Shown one piece after another: positions 40,896-50,249 of a DNA stretch of 64,000 nt. The notes beneath the pieces were generated by a model. That model searched no databases. It saw only the letters and a program-made list of their open reading frames with translations, and was not told the origin of the DNA. Source of the stretch: Paramacrobiotus metropolitanus (taxonomy: Eukaryota; Tardigrada; Eutardigrada; Parachela; Macrobiotidae); the NCBI RefSeq assembly GCF_019649055.1, contig NW_026570481.1, forward strand, positions 21,597 to 85,596, read 5' to 3'. The number at the start of each line of letters is the position of its first letter. Positions within the stretch are counted from its first letter, which is position 1. A program made the translations under genes and the position numbers.

Positions 40896-42348
40896 GTTGA
40901 TCGGATAACTTGGACGCTCCTGTCAATTGTTCTCACACACACGTTATTGTATGGTTTATTCAATAATCCTAAAGGTCACTCTGAACCTCCGAAATTTTTC
41001 TAAGTCCTTATTAAAGGTCACTTTTCGACTGAAAAATTTCGACTAAGTCCTTTGTAAAGGTCACTTTTTCGGTAAAAAGTTCGAGAGATTTGCCCTAAAA
41101 GGTCACTTTCGGACAAAACTTCGAAACCGCTTTTACAGCTCAGAATACGTTAGCGAATGAAATCCTACAGCTACTGATATCGCTGTACTATTAATCAACT
41201 CAATTCCAACTCCGTTAAAGGTCACCGTTGATCACTTTCAGATCATAAAGGTCACTAAAATTAGGTCAATTTGATCAATTCGAGCTTTTTGGTAAAGGTC
41301 ACTTTTCAAAGTCAAAAGTCAACTTCTGGTCTCAAAGGTCACTTTCCGACTCAACTCAACTCAAAGGGTCACTTTCCAGTTCAATTTCTGTTAAAAGGTC
41401 ACTTTCCGCTCAATTCCAGTTAAAGGTCACTTTTAAGCTCAATTCGATCAAAGGTCACTTTTCCTTTGTCTCCACTCAAAAGGTCACTTTTCGTCTCAAT
41501 TATCTTATCTCAAATCAAATTTCCCATTACAGCTAGAGTTCAGCGGAAAATCCCCATTCGGGTTGTTTACTTCTTTCTGATTGGTCCGCTAGCTCAAAAT
41601 ATTCAGTTCAAATTTCGGCCAATCACAGCTCAGATAACTGACCAATCACGTTATTCCGTTAAAAATTTTTATCTGCCTGACGTCACGGTCAACGGCCAGA
41701 CATGCGCGCCGCGTGCAAAACTCCGCCTACTTCTACGCTCAGCTCAGTACGGACCAATTAAAAATGAGAATTTTACCATCTAACCAATCCCGTAATTAAT
41801 AACGGGTTTTCTACCTGTTTCCTCGTCCGTTCCACGAGAATCGATCCAGATGATCCAGATTCTTCTTCCACTGTCCGTTCCCGCGCTGCCGCCGGTTTTA
41901 CCGTAACGGTTGTGCCGCACGCTTTTGGTCGGTTACTGTGCCGGCTGACTGCCGTAGCAACGGTAGTGGTGCTCTACTCCAGTTTGGAGGAGTCTGATCT
42001 GTCTTTTCCGTGCGCCCCTTTCAGCGCTTCGCCTCCTGTGGCCCACGGCTTAGGATTCGCTGAATCCTTGCCGAGTAACGGTGACACCAGTGCAGGTCTT
42101 CGCTGAAGACTCGCACCGAGAACACCGCCGACTGAACTCTTGAACTCTTTCACAGCAGTGGAACAGCACAGGTCTTCGCTGAAGACACTGCACCGAAACC
42201 AAGGCTGGTAATCCCGTCCGATGAGGAACTTGCACCGCTTGTGGTGTTGCGCTTTGCTGTCGGATAGACCTGTGCCTTACTGGTCGGGTTTCACGTCAAA
42301 TAACAGGCCAACTTTGCCTGACACAAATCAAATCAGAGAACCGCTGTC
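40896..42348 (-). other. 5' leader of the LTR element
   Basis: About 1.45 kb with no long frame. It holds the dense AAAGGTCA cluster (next entry) and two copies of the perfect hairpin GTCTTC-GCT-GAAGAC at 42096-42110 and 42172-42186. Such palindromic loops are typical of retroelement dimerisation or packaging signals, but the role here is inferred. Confidence 0.6.
40971..41486 (-). repeat. AAAGGTCA cluster in the leader
   Basis: Twelve exact AAAGGTCA octamers read on the plus strand at 40971, 41013, 41056, 41098, 41217, 41247, 41294, 41334, 41394, 41422, 41450 and 41479, plus one AAAGGGTCA. The first four are spaced 42-43 bp apart and most are followed by CTTT. In the element's RNA they read UGACCUUU, the complement of the copies in the coding body. 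As DNA, AAAGGTCA is the NBRE, the monomer site of NR4A nuclear receptors. Confidence 0.9.
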
Positions 42349-42361
42349 GGCTCTGCTACCA
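42349..42361 (-). other. Primer binding site, tRNA-Met-like
   Basis: On the minus strand TGGTAGCAGAGCC follows the 5' LTR with no gap. On the plus strand it reads like a tRNA 3' end, GGCTCTGCTACCA. The last 11 bases agree with the CCA end of animal initiator tRNA-Met. It would prime minus-strand cDNA synthesis. Confidence 0.8.
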
Positions 42362-42716
42362 TCTAATGCTAGATCCAACTGTGATCCAGATACGGAGACC
42401 TAAACGGAATAGATCCCGTGGAGTGAGCTATGCGATTAGTATAGCGAACTACGCGTAATCACGAAACGTCGCACCGCTAATAGCTGACTTTTAATTGGAA
42501 ATTCCGACAACAGAAAATCAATAATGATCGGCGCAGCTCGATCGTAAAGCGTGGAGCCCATTCAACAGTGTGTAACACTGTGCAGCACGTGCTATGCCGC
42601 GCCCACTAACACAACTCAAGCCAATCAGAAGAGACACAACACAGACACGTAATCCTAAGGCGTAGCGCCACAGGCGTAGCGCCACTGACGTGAACGCTAG
42701 TGATCCCGGTCTCACA
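42362..42716 (-). repeat. 5' LTR
   Basis: 355 bp, equal to the 3' LTR apart from one missing AATT. On the minus strand it should carry the element's promoter. CTGATTGGCT and AGCACGTGCT are the clearest candidate factor sites. No AAAGGTCA occurs in it. Confidence 0.92.
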
Positions 42717-42720
42717 CGGC
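42717..42720. repeat. Target site duplication, right copy (CGGC)
   Basis: CGGC follows the 5' LTR and matches 18592-18595. Confidence 0.65.
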
Positions 42721-43081
42721 CAATCGTATTCGGTCACCATTCTACTTTAACTTTGCCCGCTGGATTCACGGCTTCGATATGCTGAATCAGTTTTTGGCAT
42801 TCGGTGACACGTTGAACGGTCGAAGGCGAAGATCGAGTCGTGTATTCTTTGCTGCTGTACTTACCTTTAAGTGTTTCTACAGTGCTCCAGTTTAATTCAC
42901 TCGCTGCTTACGGAACCGCTTACGTTATCCGAGAACGGACAATCTAGAACTCCCGTAAAGTCATTTGCGCTAATTGAGATAGACAGCAGTGGTGGTAAAA
43001 AAAGTTATTTCACACTTTAAAATTACAGTACTGTAGCTGCTTAGAACCATCACCAGCAAACGGAGCACTCCAGTGTCAGCC
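42721..43081. other. Flank between the LTR element and F-box gene A
   Basis: This 360 bp should contain the promoter and 5' UTR of gene A. I see no clear TATA box. The insertion site lies only ~365 bp from the start codon. Confidence 0.4.
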
Positions 43082-45066
43082 ATGGTGGACGCAGTATGCT
43101 TCAGCAACAGTGTGGATGTTCTGGGAGACGACAGCCTGCTGCGCTACGGGCGCGTCGTGGACGTGGCCAAGACCGGGCTCTTCATCGACTTCCTCTGTCC
43201 CCAACGACGACGCGAGTTCACGCCATTCAGTCAGGTTTTCTTACGTGATACATCAGTTGCTGCGCTTATCGATTCTCTTATAACTCACGGTCACGGACCT
43301 TGCGGTTTTTCCAAACTTCGCGGTCTGACCAAACCTGTGGAGCTACTGGTACGGGAGACTGCGTCCGGATCATGGATGTGGTTACCGGCCGAAGTTCTCA
43401 ACTTGACGGACGGTATTCCAAACTCCCAGGATGACGTGGCCGTCGCTAAATGGTGGAACAACGGACGCTGGTGCGTAGATATTTTCCCACGGAATCGGAC
43501 TCGTTCCCGAACGGGGATGCAATGGTGGACGAAAATCGGTCGGCCGATTCCAGCTGCGTATCTGTCCGATTCTATGGGATCTGACGTTCGCGATAAGCAG
43601 CCTGTGATGGTGGGCGAAGAGGATTATCAAATGTGGAGCGTGCAGTTGCCGGAAACTAACGGCCGTCTCTCCGTCGAAGATGTACTTAAACGCGTGCAAA
43701 GCGATAAATGGGTGCTACTAGAGCACGAGAGGATAGCGGCTTGCGTTGAGATCGCCAACGGACATTTGTGGTACATTGTTCGACGGAACAAGGAAAAGGA
43801 TGGCGTGTCTTTCGCGGTAAGAGCAGTGCGGAGACCACTAATATACTTCGCGAAGGCCGCTAAAAAACCTTTGATATTTACAGAAATCTTGTGAATGGTT
43901 CGGAATAGAACTGATTCAGCGTCTTCCACTGATAATGGCAACGACGGATGGAAACATCGAGGGTGACATCGGCGCACTATCACTGGATTTGTTGCTGAAC
44001 GCGTTTTCGGTACTGGAAACCCTGAAGCAAACCGAATTGCGCGCCGTGTGTGCTAAGTGGGACGCCCTCTTGCAATCGCCGCAGCTGACCAGTACTATAA
44101 TTGTGAAGAGCTATGGACGAAATCTGTTGGAGGGATGTGGCCATTCCATGCGCGTCTACCTGCTGACGTCTCCTATTTTTAAATGCCTTCGTTCCACGAC
44201 CAGGCGGATCATTGTGGCATCCCGGGGACGGATCCTGCACGAACGTGATTACTGTACAATTTTCGCCATGATCGGTTTTGTTGCGCGCCATAACGCCGGC
44301 ATTCATCTGACCGCCATCCATTTGGTGGGCGGACGTTTCGAACTGCTGATGGGATCAGGGAAGGACAACGTACACTACGCCGAATGCTATTCACATCTGC
44401 CGGAAAACCTGTCCTCTGACAAGTACAAATTCACGGAGCGCCACTTTCGCTTGATCGATTTCGTGGGAACTTTGCGCGGCAGTCCGTGTGATGTCATCTC
44501 CTTGGTCAAGTGTGTAGTGCAGCTGGAGTACCGAAGTCCAATCAGTAACTATGAATTTTCACGGCCCAAGCTGCTGATCAGTGTTATCGCGGGGCGGGCG
44601 TCAACGACGGATGATGTGGGTAGCGCGATGTGGAATGTTCTGGAGGATGCACTGCCGGCGGTGACTGACGAGCAGTTTCAGATGCTGGGACGATATCTAA
44701 CTGTGCTGGCCGTCCACGGGAACGCTGATGATTTCTTGCAACGGGGCGCAAATTCAAACCGCCAGGTGAAACGAAAAGGTCTCTCAAATCTTCGGGTGAA
44801 CAAAATAATTGAGATTCTTGTTGCAGATGTTGTGTACTGTGCAGACCGCTGATCCGCGGGAGACCGTGTATTGTCGCGGAAAGCATTGGTGCGTGGATGG
44901 ACTGCAGGATTTGGAGCTGGAGAAAGTGTCCCGAATCACGCTGCACTTTCTGATGCAAATGGCGCGATTGCAGTGTCGGTTCTGGCCAGGCTGTGTCCAT
45001 CGTGCTTTACGTGGTCTGCAGATCGCTGATTGGCCTGATGTCGTCGCGTATTTCCGCAGTTTTTGA
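43082..45066 (+). CDS. F-box family paralogue A, intact, 618 aa
   Basis: Three exons: 43082-43816, 43884-44765 and 44827-45066, all GT-AG and in phase. Exon 1 is the family's N-terminal module (about 245 aa). It has VDVLGDDSLLRYGRVVDV, GLFIDFLCPQRRREF, a tryptophan motif (WMWLPAEVL), VAKWWNNGRWCVDIFPRNR, and later ANGHLWYIVRR. The repeated short beta segments around W/F/D residues recall Tudor or Agenet folds, but that is only a guess. Exon 2 starts with an F-box (LSLDLLLNAFSVLETLKQTE...RAVCAKWDALLQ), which in known proteins binds Skp1 in SCF ubiquitin ligases. A ~230 aa substrate-type region follows. Exon 3 has QTADPR, YCRGKHWCVDGLQDL and SRITLHFL. The last intron (61 bp) has a weak GTGAAA donor shared with paralogue G. 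The start is the first ATG before the conserved module. Confidence 0.75.
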
Positions 45067-45289
45067 TGGGAAAACTGGAGCTTTTTCTACACTATGGTGG
45101 TGGAGAATTTTTTAGAATTTCGTTTGATTTTCGAGAATTGAATGAAGCCAGTGTTTAACCGATCTAATGATATCGTCAAACCGGCTCCAACCAGACTGAA
45201 TCGGGAGCGATCGACGATAGTGTCATTTTCCTAATTAAAGCAATATTATTAAAAGAGAAAGGGCTCTTATGCAAAGGGTACACCGCTGA

Positions 45290-45454
45290 CGATCAACAAC
45301 TTACATCTGCAGATGGGGAAGGTGTCCCGCATCACGCAGCCCTTTTAATGGAGATGGCAAGATGCCAGTGTCGGTGTATTCGGGATGATGGGGATCTTGC
45401 ACAGGATCGCAATGCTGACTGTGTTAAATACTTTTGCCGTTCTCTTTAATAAAT
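45290..45454 (+). pseudogene. Relic of an F-box family last exon
   Basis: The sequence matches the third-exon region of paralogues B and C, with GGGGAAGGTGTCCCGCATCA, GATGCCAGTGTCGG and CACAGGATCGCAATGCTGAC. It is frame-shifted, has an early TAA and lacks the exon start. It shows that another family copy once stood here. Confidence 0.65.
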
Positions 45455-46153
45455 GAAGAGGGTAATCCTTGAGTGATGGGAATGTTTTAGTTTGTCATGC
45501 ATGGAGAACATCGCAGGTTTAAGGTGTTCTTGTGTTGTCTTGGTTTACCAATTCGATGAGAATGTCTTAGAATGTTGTTTCATGCTTTGAGAGCTTCTGA
45601 ATTTTCGGCTGACCTTTTTGTGCCTTGATGAACAACCGGATTTACAGTGTCGGTTTTATCTTGATAATCGTACTCGTACCGAACCATCATGGGAAATGGG
45701 ATTATTGTTGGTGTCCAAATTCCAATTTAACATGTTTAATTGTTATTAATGTGGCGTATGAGTATTGTGCTACATGTTCCTTACCGCCCACTTAGTGGTT
45801 GTACAGCGCAGCACGGCGCTGTATAACACATAATCATATCAAGAGCTTTACAGCTTTTCCGTTGATCTAGTGCGGCTTAAGTAGCAACCTGATCGAACGG
45901 AACGGTGCCATCCTGCCACCTTCCGCTCATCTGTTCAATAAATCCAGTCGGTTGATTGAATAGCCACAAATCTGGTTCTATGCGCCGATGTTCATTTCTA
46001 TTCATTTCTGTTTTCCAGAATTCTTCTCGCCAATGCACGTTTTAGCATGAAACACCATTGCACGACATTATTATCAAATTATTGCATCAAGGAAGCAAGA
46101 GAACAGTTCGAAACTTTGAAGCACTCAACGCGAGAGAATAAACATTCTAAAAC
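45455..46153. other. Non-coding interval between paralogues A and B
   Basis: Unique sequence of mixed composition. A small inverted repeat, TACAGCGC-AGCACG-GCGCTGTA, lies near 45806-45828. No exon is visible. Confidence 0.4.
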
Positions 46154-46558
46154 ACGTCTGTAACCGTCCAAAACGTCCGGACGTCTGAGACGTCCGGCGG
46201 ACCTTTTGGCGCCTAAACCGTCCAAAACGTCCGGGGGCCGCCAAAACGTCCGCCGTAAATTTTGCCCGCCTCGTTTTTTTTGTTTTTTCGTCGTAGGTTT
46301 GTAGCCGGACGTTTCTGCCTGACCGGTAATTCGTAGCCGGACGTTTCTGTCTGACCGTTGACAGGCTGAAACGTCCGGCTACGAATTACCGGTCAGGCCA
46401 AAACGTCCGGCTATAAACCTACGAAAAAACAAAAAAAATGAGACGGGCAAAATTTACGGCGGACGTTTTGGCGGCCCCCGGACGCTTTGGACGGTTTAGG
46501 CGCCAAAAGGTCCGCCGGGCGTCTCAGACGTCCGGACGTTTTGGACGGTTACACACGT
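46154..46558. mobile_element. Foldback element, ~405 bp near-perfect palindrome
   Basis: The left arm starts ACGTCTGTAACCGTCC and continues AAAACGTCCGGACGTCTGAG. The right arm is its inverse, ending GGACGGTTACACACGT. Arms of ~190 bp meet near 46350 (CTGACCGTTGACAGGCTGA). Both arms contain CGTCCGG units and a TTTTTTTTGTTTTTTCG / inverse block. The open frame crossing the right arm is spurious. A short relative lies at 59254-59332. Confidence 0.8.
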
Positions 46559-46599
46559 CCATCACCCAGGATTACGCCCACGTATTTCTAAAGAGTGCA

Positions 46600-49115
46600 T
46601 CACATCTTCTTGCGGCAAAAGTATTTCACGCAGTCAAAATTGCGATCCTGTGCAAGTCGCCCATCATCTGGAATAAGCTGGCAGTGGCATTTCGCAAACT
46701 CCAGCAAGAAGTGCTGCGCGATGCGGGACACCATCCCCAACTGCGAATCTCCCAGCCCATCCATGCACCACTTCTTCCCTCGATAGTGTGATGTCGGTCG
46801 CGGATCAGCCGTCTGCACCGCGCACAACATCTGCAAAAACGTTCATCAATTTAATCAAAAGAAGAATTTTAATGAGATTCCATGGAACAACACCATTATT
46901 TTTTATTCGATTAATCAGTAATTTACGCCTTTACCTTGTGGATCTGCTTCAGATCAGTACTGGGGCTCCTATTGCTTGCCAGTAAAGCCAGCCATTTAGC
47001 CAACATGTGGGTCTCTTCACCGCTTAACGCCGGCAGCGCCGCCTCCAGAACATCCCACATCGCGCAGCCCAAATCGAGCGTCCTCAGTCGCCCGACAGGA
47101 ACATTAACCAGCACGATGGGCGCAATCCCCATTATATCATCGCCGAAATACTTCAGTTCAACTTCACAACCGACCAAGTTGATCCAATCATACGGACCAG
47201 TACGCATAGCTACGAAATCACAGAGACGAATCTGCGATCCGTTGGGTCTCTTTCTCAGCTCTTTCAATCGCTGCTCCTCCGACAGATGCCACACGCACTC
47301 GGTGTAGCGGCACGTTTCTACGGTCGCTCCCATCATAAGCCGGAACCGTGCGCCAACCAAATAGATGGCTCGCAAATGAACGTCGGTAGTGCACCGCGCA
47401 ACAAAGTCGACCAGGTCGAAAATCTCACGATAGCCACCGGCAGTTAACTGTCCTTCCTGGGTCGCCACAATAATGCGCTTGGTGGTCGAGCGAAGACATT
47501 TGAAGATGGGAGAGATCACCGAATACACAAACCCGGAATATGTCTCATAAGAATCGCGTCCGTGGATTTTCACAGCAATGCTATGGGTGAGCTGCGGTGA
47601 TTGCAAGATGGAGTTCCAGGCGGCACACACGCCGCCCAATTGTGTGTGCTTCTGAGTATCCAAGCAAGAAAACACATCCAGTAATAGCTCTACGGGTAGG
47701 ACGCTGACATCACCCAGGATCTGGTTAGGGCCGGACTCCCCAATCGCCGCAACCATCCGCGAAAGACGACCAATGAGCTCTTTTTCAAACTGCTCACCGG
47801 CCCCCTGTCCATAGGTGCATAGGGTAAATTAAAAGTTTTTAAATTCAAAAGCAACATGCTTCACTGCTTATTTATTGTCTAACCCAGAAGCGCGAGTCTG
47901 CGGTTTTCGTATATTGCCGACGAATGTACCACAAGCATCCATCAGCAGCCTCCAGAAACGCTATTTGCAGTTCCCTGTCCTTTACCCACTTTCCCAAACC
48001 TCCGTTCAAGCTTTTAACGAGTTCTTCAGCCGACACTGAACTGCCATCTTTCGGCAACGCCACGCATTTCTTCGTATACGTCCACTCATCCACGCTTCGA
48101 GGTCCGCGAGAAAAGTTGGGCCCTGAAATGTGGGGTTACGGTAACGATTCCGGGGCACACTGTCTGATTCACGATACTAAATGCCTAACAAGTTACAAGG
48201 CTCACGTACAAGCTTGTCCCGTAATATCTAACACATTGACACACCGACAAATACCAGTTCAAGAGTTACGCCAAACTATATACTACGGCGCGCGAAGCCA
48301 CATTATGCACGCTTGCTGCATTGGCGTGGCTGATGCAGGCCAAACAGTACACTTCGAGCAAGAGTATAAACTATCAATGTAAATTATAAAACGTTTATTT
48401 TTTTCTCTTTTGATGCTAACTATTACCATAAATATTGACTGGACAAAATTGCCATTGCGGTAGACGTAGTACAGTAGCAATCGTTTATAGCGCAAGCTTC
48501 GCTTTACAAAAGGCGCTTTCAACAATGCCATTACGTAAAAAATTACGGGACAGGCTGGCATACAGCCTGCTTAAACAGCTTCTCACCTGAACCAGGGAAC
48601 GAGTATACTGTTGGAGTCGACCGACCGATGGTCTCCCACCACCTGTTCGGTGTTCTGTAGCGGATCCGATTCAGCGGAAAAATGTCCGTGCAGCAGCGTC
48701 CGCTCTCCCACCATCGCAGTACGGCTACGTGTTGTAACAGTGGACTATCAGTGCGGAGGAAGTCAATATGTGACACCATGTTGTCCGTCTCGTGAACGAA
48801 CTGCTTCAAACTGAGCAGTTCGGCCGGAAACCACGTCCATGGTCCGGCAGGGATGCCTGGTAGCAGTACTTCGACAGCAGAGCAGAAATCGCGAAATTCA
48901 AAAACATGAGCCACACCGTACACATTTAGTGGACCGGCAGCAAGTTGATCAGACAGAAAAAGTCGATTGAATGGAATTAATTCGTGTCGTCGCTTGGGAC
49001 ATAAGAAATCGAAGAAGAGCCCCGTATCGGCGACGTCCACTACACGCCCGTAGCGAAGCATGCCGTCGTCTCCCAAAACATCAACACTGTTCCAGCGGGA
49101 AACTGCGTCCGACAT
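46600..49115 (-). CDS. F-box family paralogue B, intact, 622 aa
   Basis: Four exons on the minus strand: 49115-48587, 48122-47884, 47804-46935 and 46830-46600, in phase throughout. Here the N-terminal module is split by a ~460 bp intron: the first exon ends at VYSFPGS and the second begins GPNFSRGPRSVDEWTY and ends DSRFW. The third exon carries the F-box (LPVELLLDVFSCLDTQKHTQ...GVCAAWNSILQ) and the middle region with CDFVAM and YDWINLVGCEVELKYFG. The last exon has QTADPRPTSHYRGKKWCMDG. It is head-to-head with paralogue C, 1.13 kb apart. A ubiquitin-ligase adaptor role follows from the F-box only. The partner and substrate are unknown. Confidence 0.75.
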
Positions 49116-50249
49116 GGCTGAAGTCGACTACGGACAACGAAGGTCTGGAACTGGAATAGTGGAATGCTTGGTTAATGCTGTCACGTTACTGCCATCAAAC
49201 GGTGTAAACCTCAATCAGATTACGTCGAGATAAAAAGCAATTGTCCAGATGATACAGACCTTAGAGGGCGTCGCATTTCTTACCGGATTTTTGTAACGTC
49301 ACAAAGTTCTTGGTTGGCCTAAGCAAAATAGAAAATCGTGCAGTGATTCAAATAAGGAACCACGGCAAGCATGAGAACGTTTTAGACTTGTAGTCATGAT
49401 CCCTCTTCTGCGACTGACTAACCAATGATGGAAAAGGCTGAACGTGGTGCATAACGAAGAATCGAAGATGAAGTTGTTCCACCGACTTTTACGGAAAATT
49501 AATAATCTGCCAGAATACAACGTACTGTACGACTCTACGATACGTAGTGAAGCGCTAGTGCTATGCATTTTAACCCTGGGGATATTAATGTACGATGTGC
49601 GTACGTGATGTGCTGTTGATACGACGTGTTGCTCATTTATTATCTTTCGCTGTTTTTCTTTTTTTACTTTGGCAGTTAATCCGTCCACACTAACTGCAGG
49701 TTTAGCGAGAGATAGAAACAACGACTACTTCGAAGTAGTAGTAGAATACATAAAACAGACCAGACGTACGGCACATCCCGTACGTACGTTCTACAAAGCA
49801 TTCTCAGGGTATAAAGCATGCCTTACGTTACGTAACGTACAGCAAGTTGTATTCTGGCTTAACAGAAGTACTATCAGTATTTCTACAGGAGTCGGTTGGA
49901 GTACTTAGTGTCAATCTTGTCCATTATGTTAATCAGTCCCAACTCACTCCCAAGAGAAGAGACATCAGTTTTGATTATCGTGCTGATGCTTGCCGTAGTT
50001 TCTAAATCTGAATTACTGCGCCATTCTCCCTATATTTTGCTGTAGGTTAGGGGACCCAAGAACTTCCGACTTTATAGAAATCAGGTAAGAAATGCGACGC
50101 CCTGTAATGCCTGTATCATCTGGATATTTGTGTTTTTCATTCAGATGTCCTCTAACCGACGTTTGCATCTTTTTTTGGCAGACGCGTTAGAGAGCATCAA
50201 CCAAGCATTCTAGCGGCAAACCCTTCGTCGATTGTGGCCAACGTCAGCC
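49116..50249. other. Divergent intergenic region between paralogues B and C, with inverted repeats
   Basis: The sequences upstream of B and C mirror each other. The left repeat is about 49232-49330 and the right about 50034-50137, sharing TCCAGATGATACAG, AGGGCGTCGCATTTCTTACC and AAGTTCTTGG. Closer to each start, AACCAAGCATTC also occurs on both sides. The central 700 bp is unique. The two promoters probably lie in the mirrored arms. Confidence 0.65.

Larger units (their letters stand above)
18596..42716 (-). mobile_element. Giant Ty3/Gypsy-type LTR retrotransposon, 24.1 kb
   Basis: The element reads on the minus strand, from the 5' LTR at 42716-42362 to the 3' LTR at 18954-18596. The LTRs are 355 and 359 bp and differ only by one 4 bp AATT unit, so the insertion is young. 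A tRNA-like primer site adjoins the 5' LTR. The order coiled-coil/gag, zinc knuckle, protease, RT, RNase H, integrase is that of Ty3/Gypsy. About 9 kb after integrase encodes three further long ORFs. Most Gypsy elements are 5-10 kb. Giant relatives are known, for example the Burro elements of planarians and plant Ogre. The pol reading frame is broken at several places by one-base shifts, many next to short homopolymers. The octamer AAAGGTCA is repeated about 90 times between the LTRs and is absent from the LTRs. Confidence 0.93.

Noticed and set aside
40971-41486. The octamer cluster as an ordinary satellite
   Set aside because: Only the first four copies are regularly spaced. The rest share just the octamer, and the word continues at irregular spacing through 20 kb of coding DNA.
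46438-46791. 117-codon frame starting in the foldback element and running into paralogue B's last exon (antisense)
   Set aside because: Half is palindrome and half is antisense to a conserved exon.
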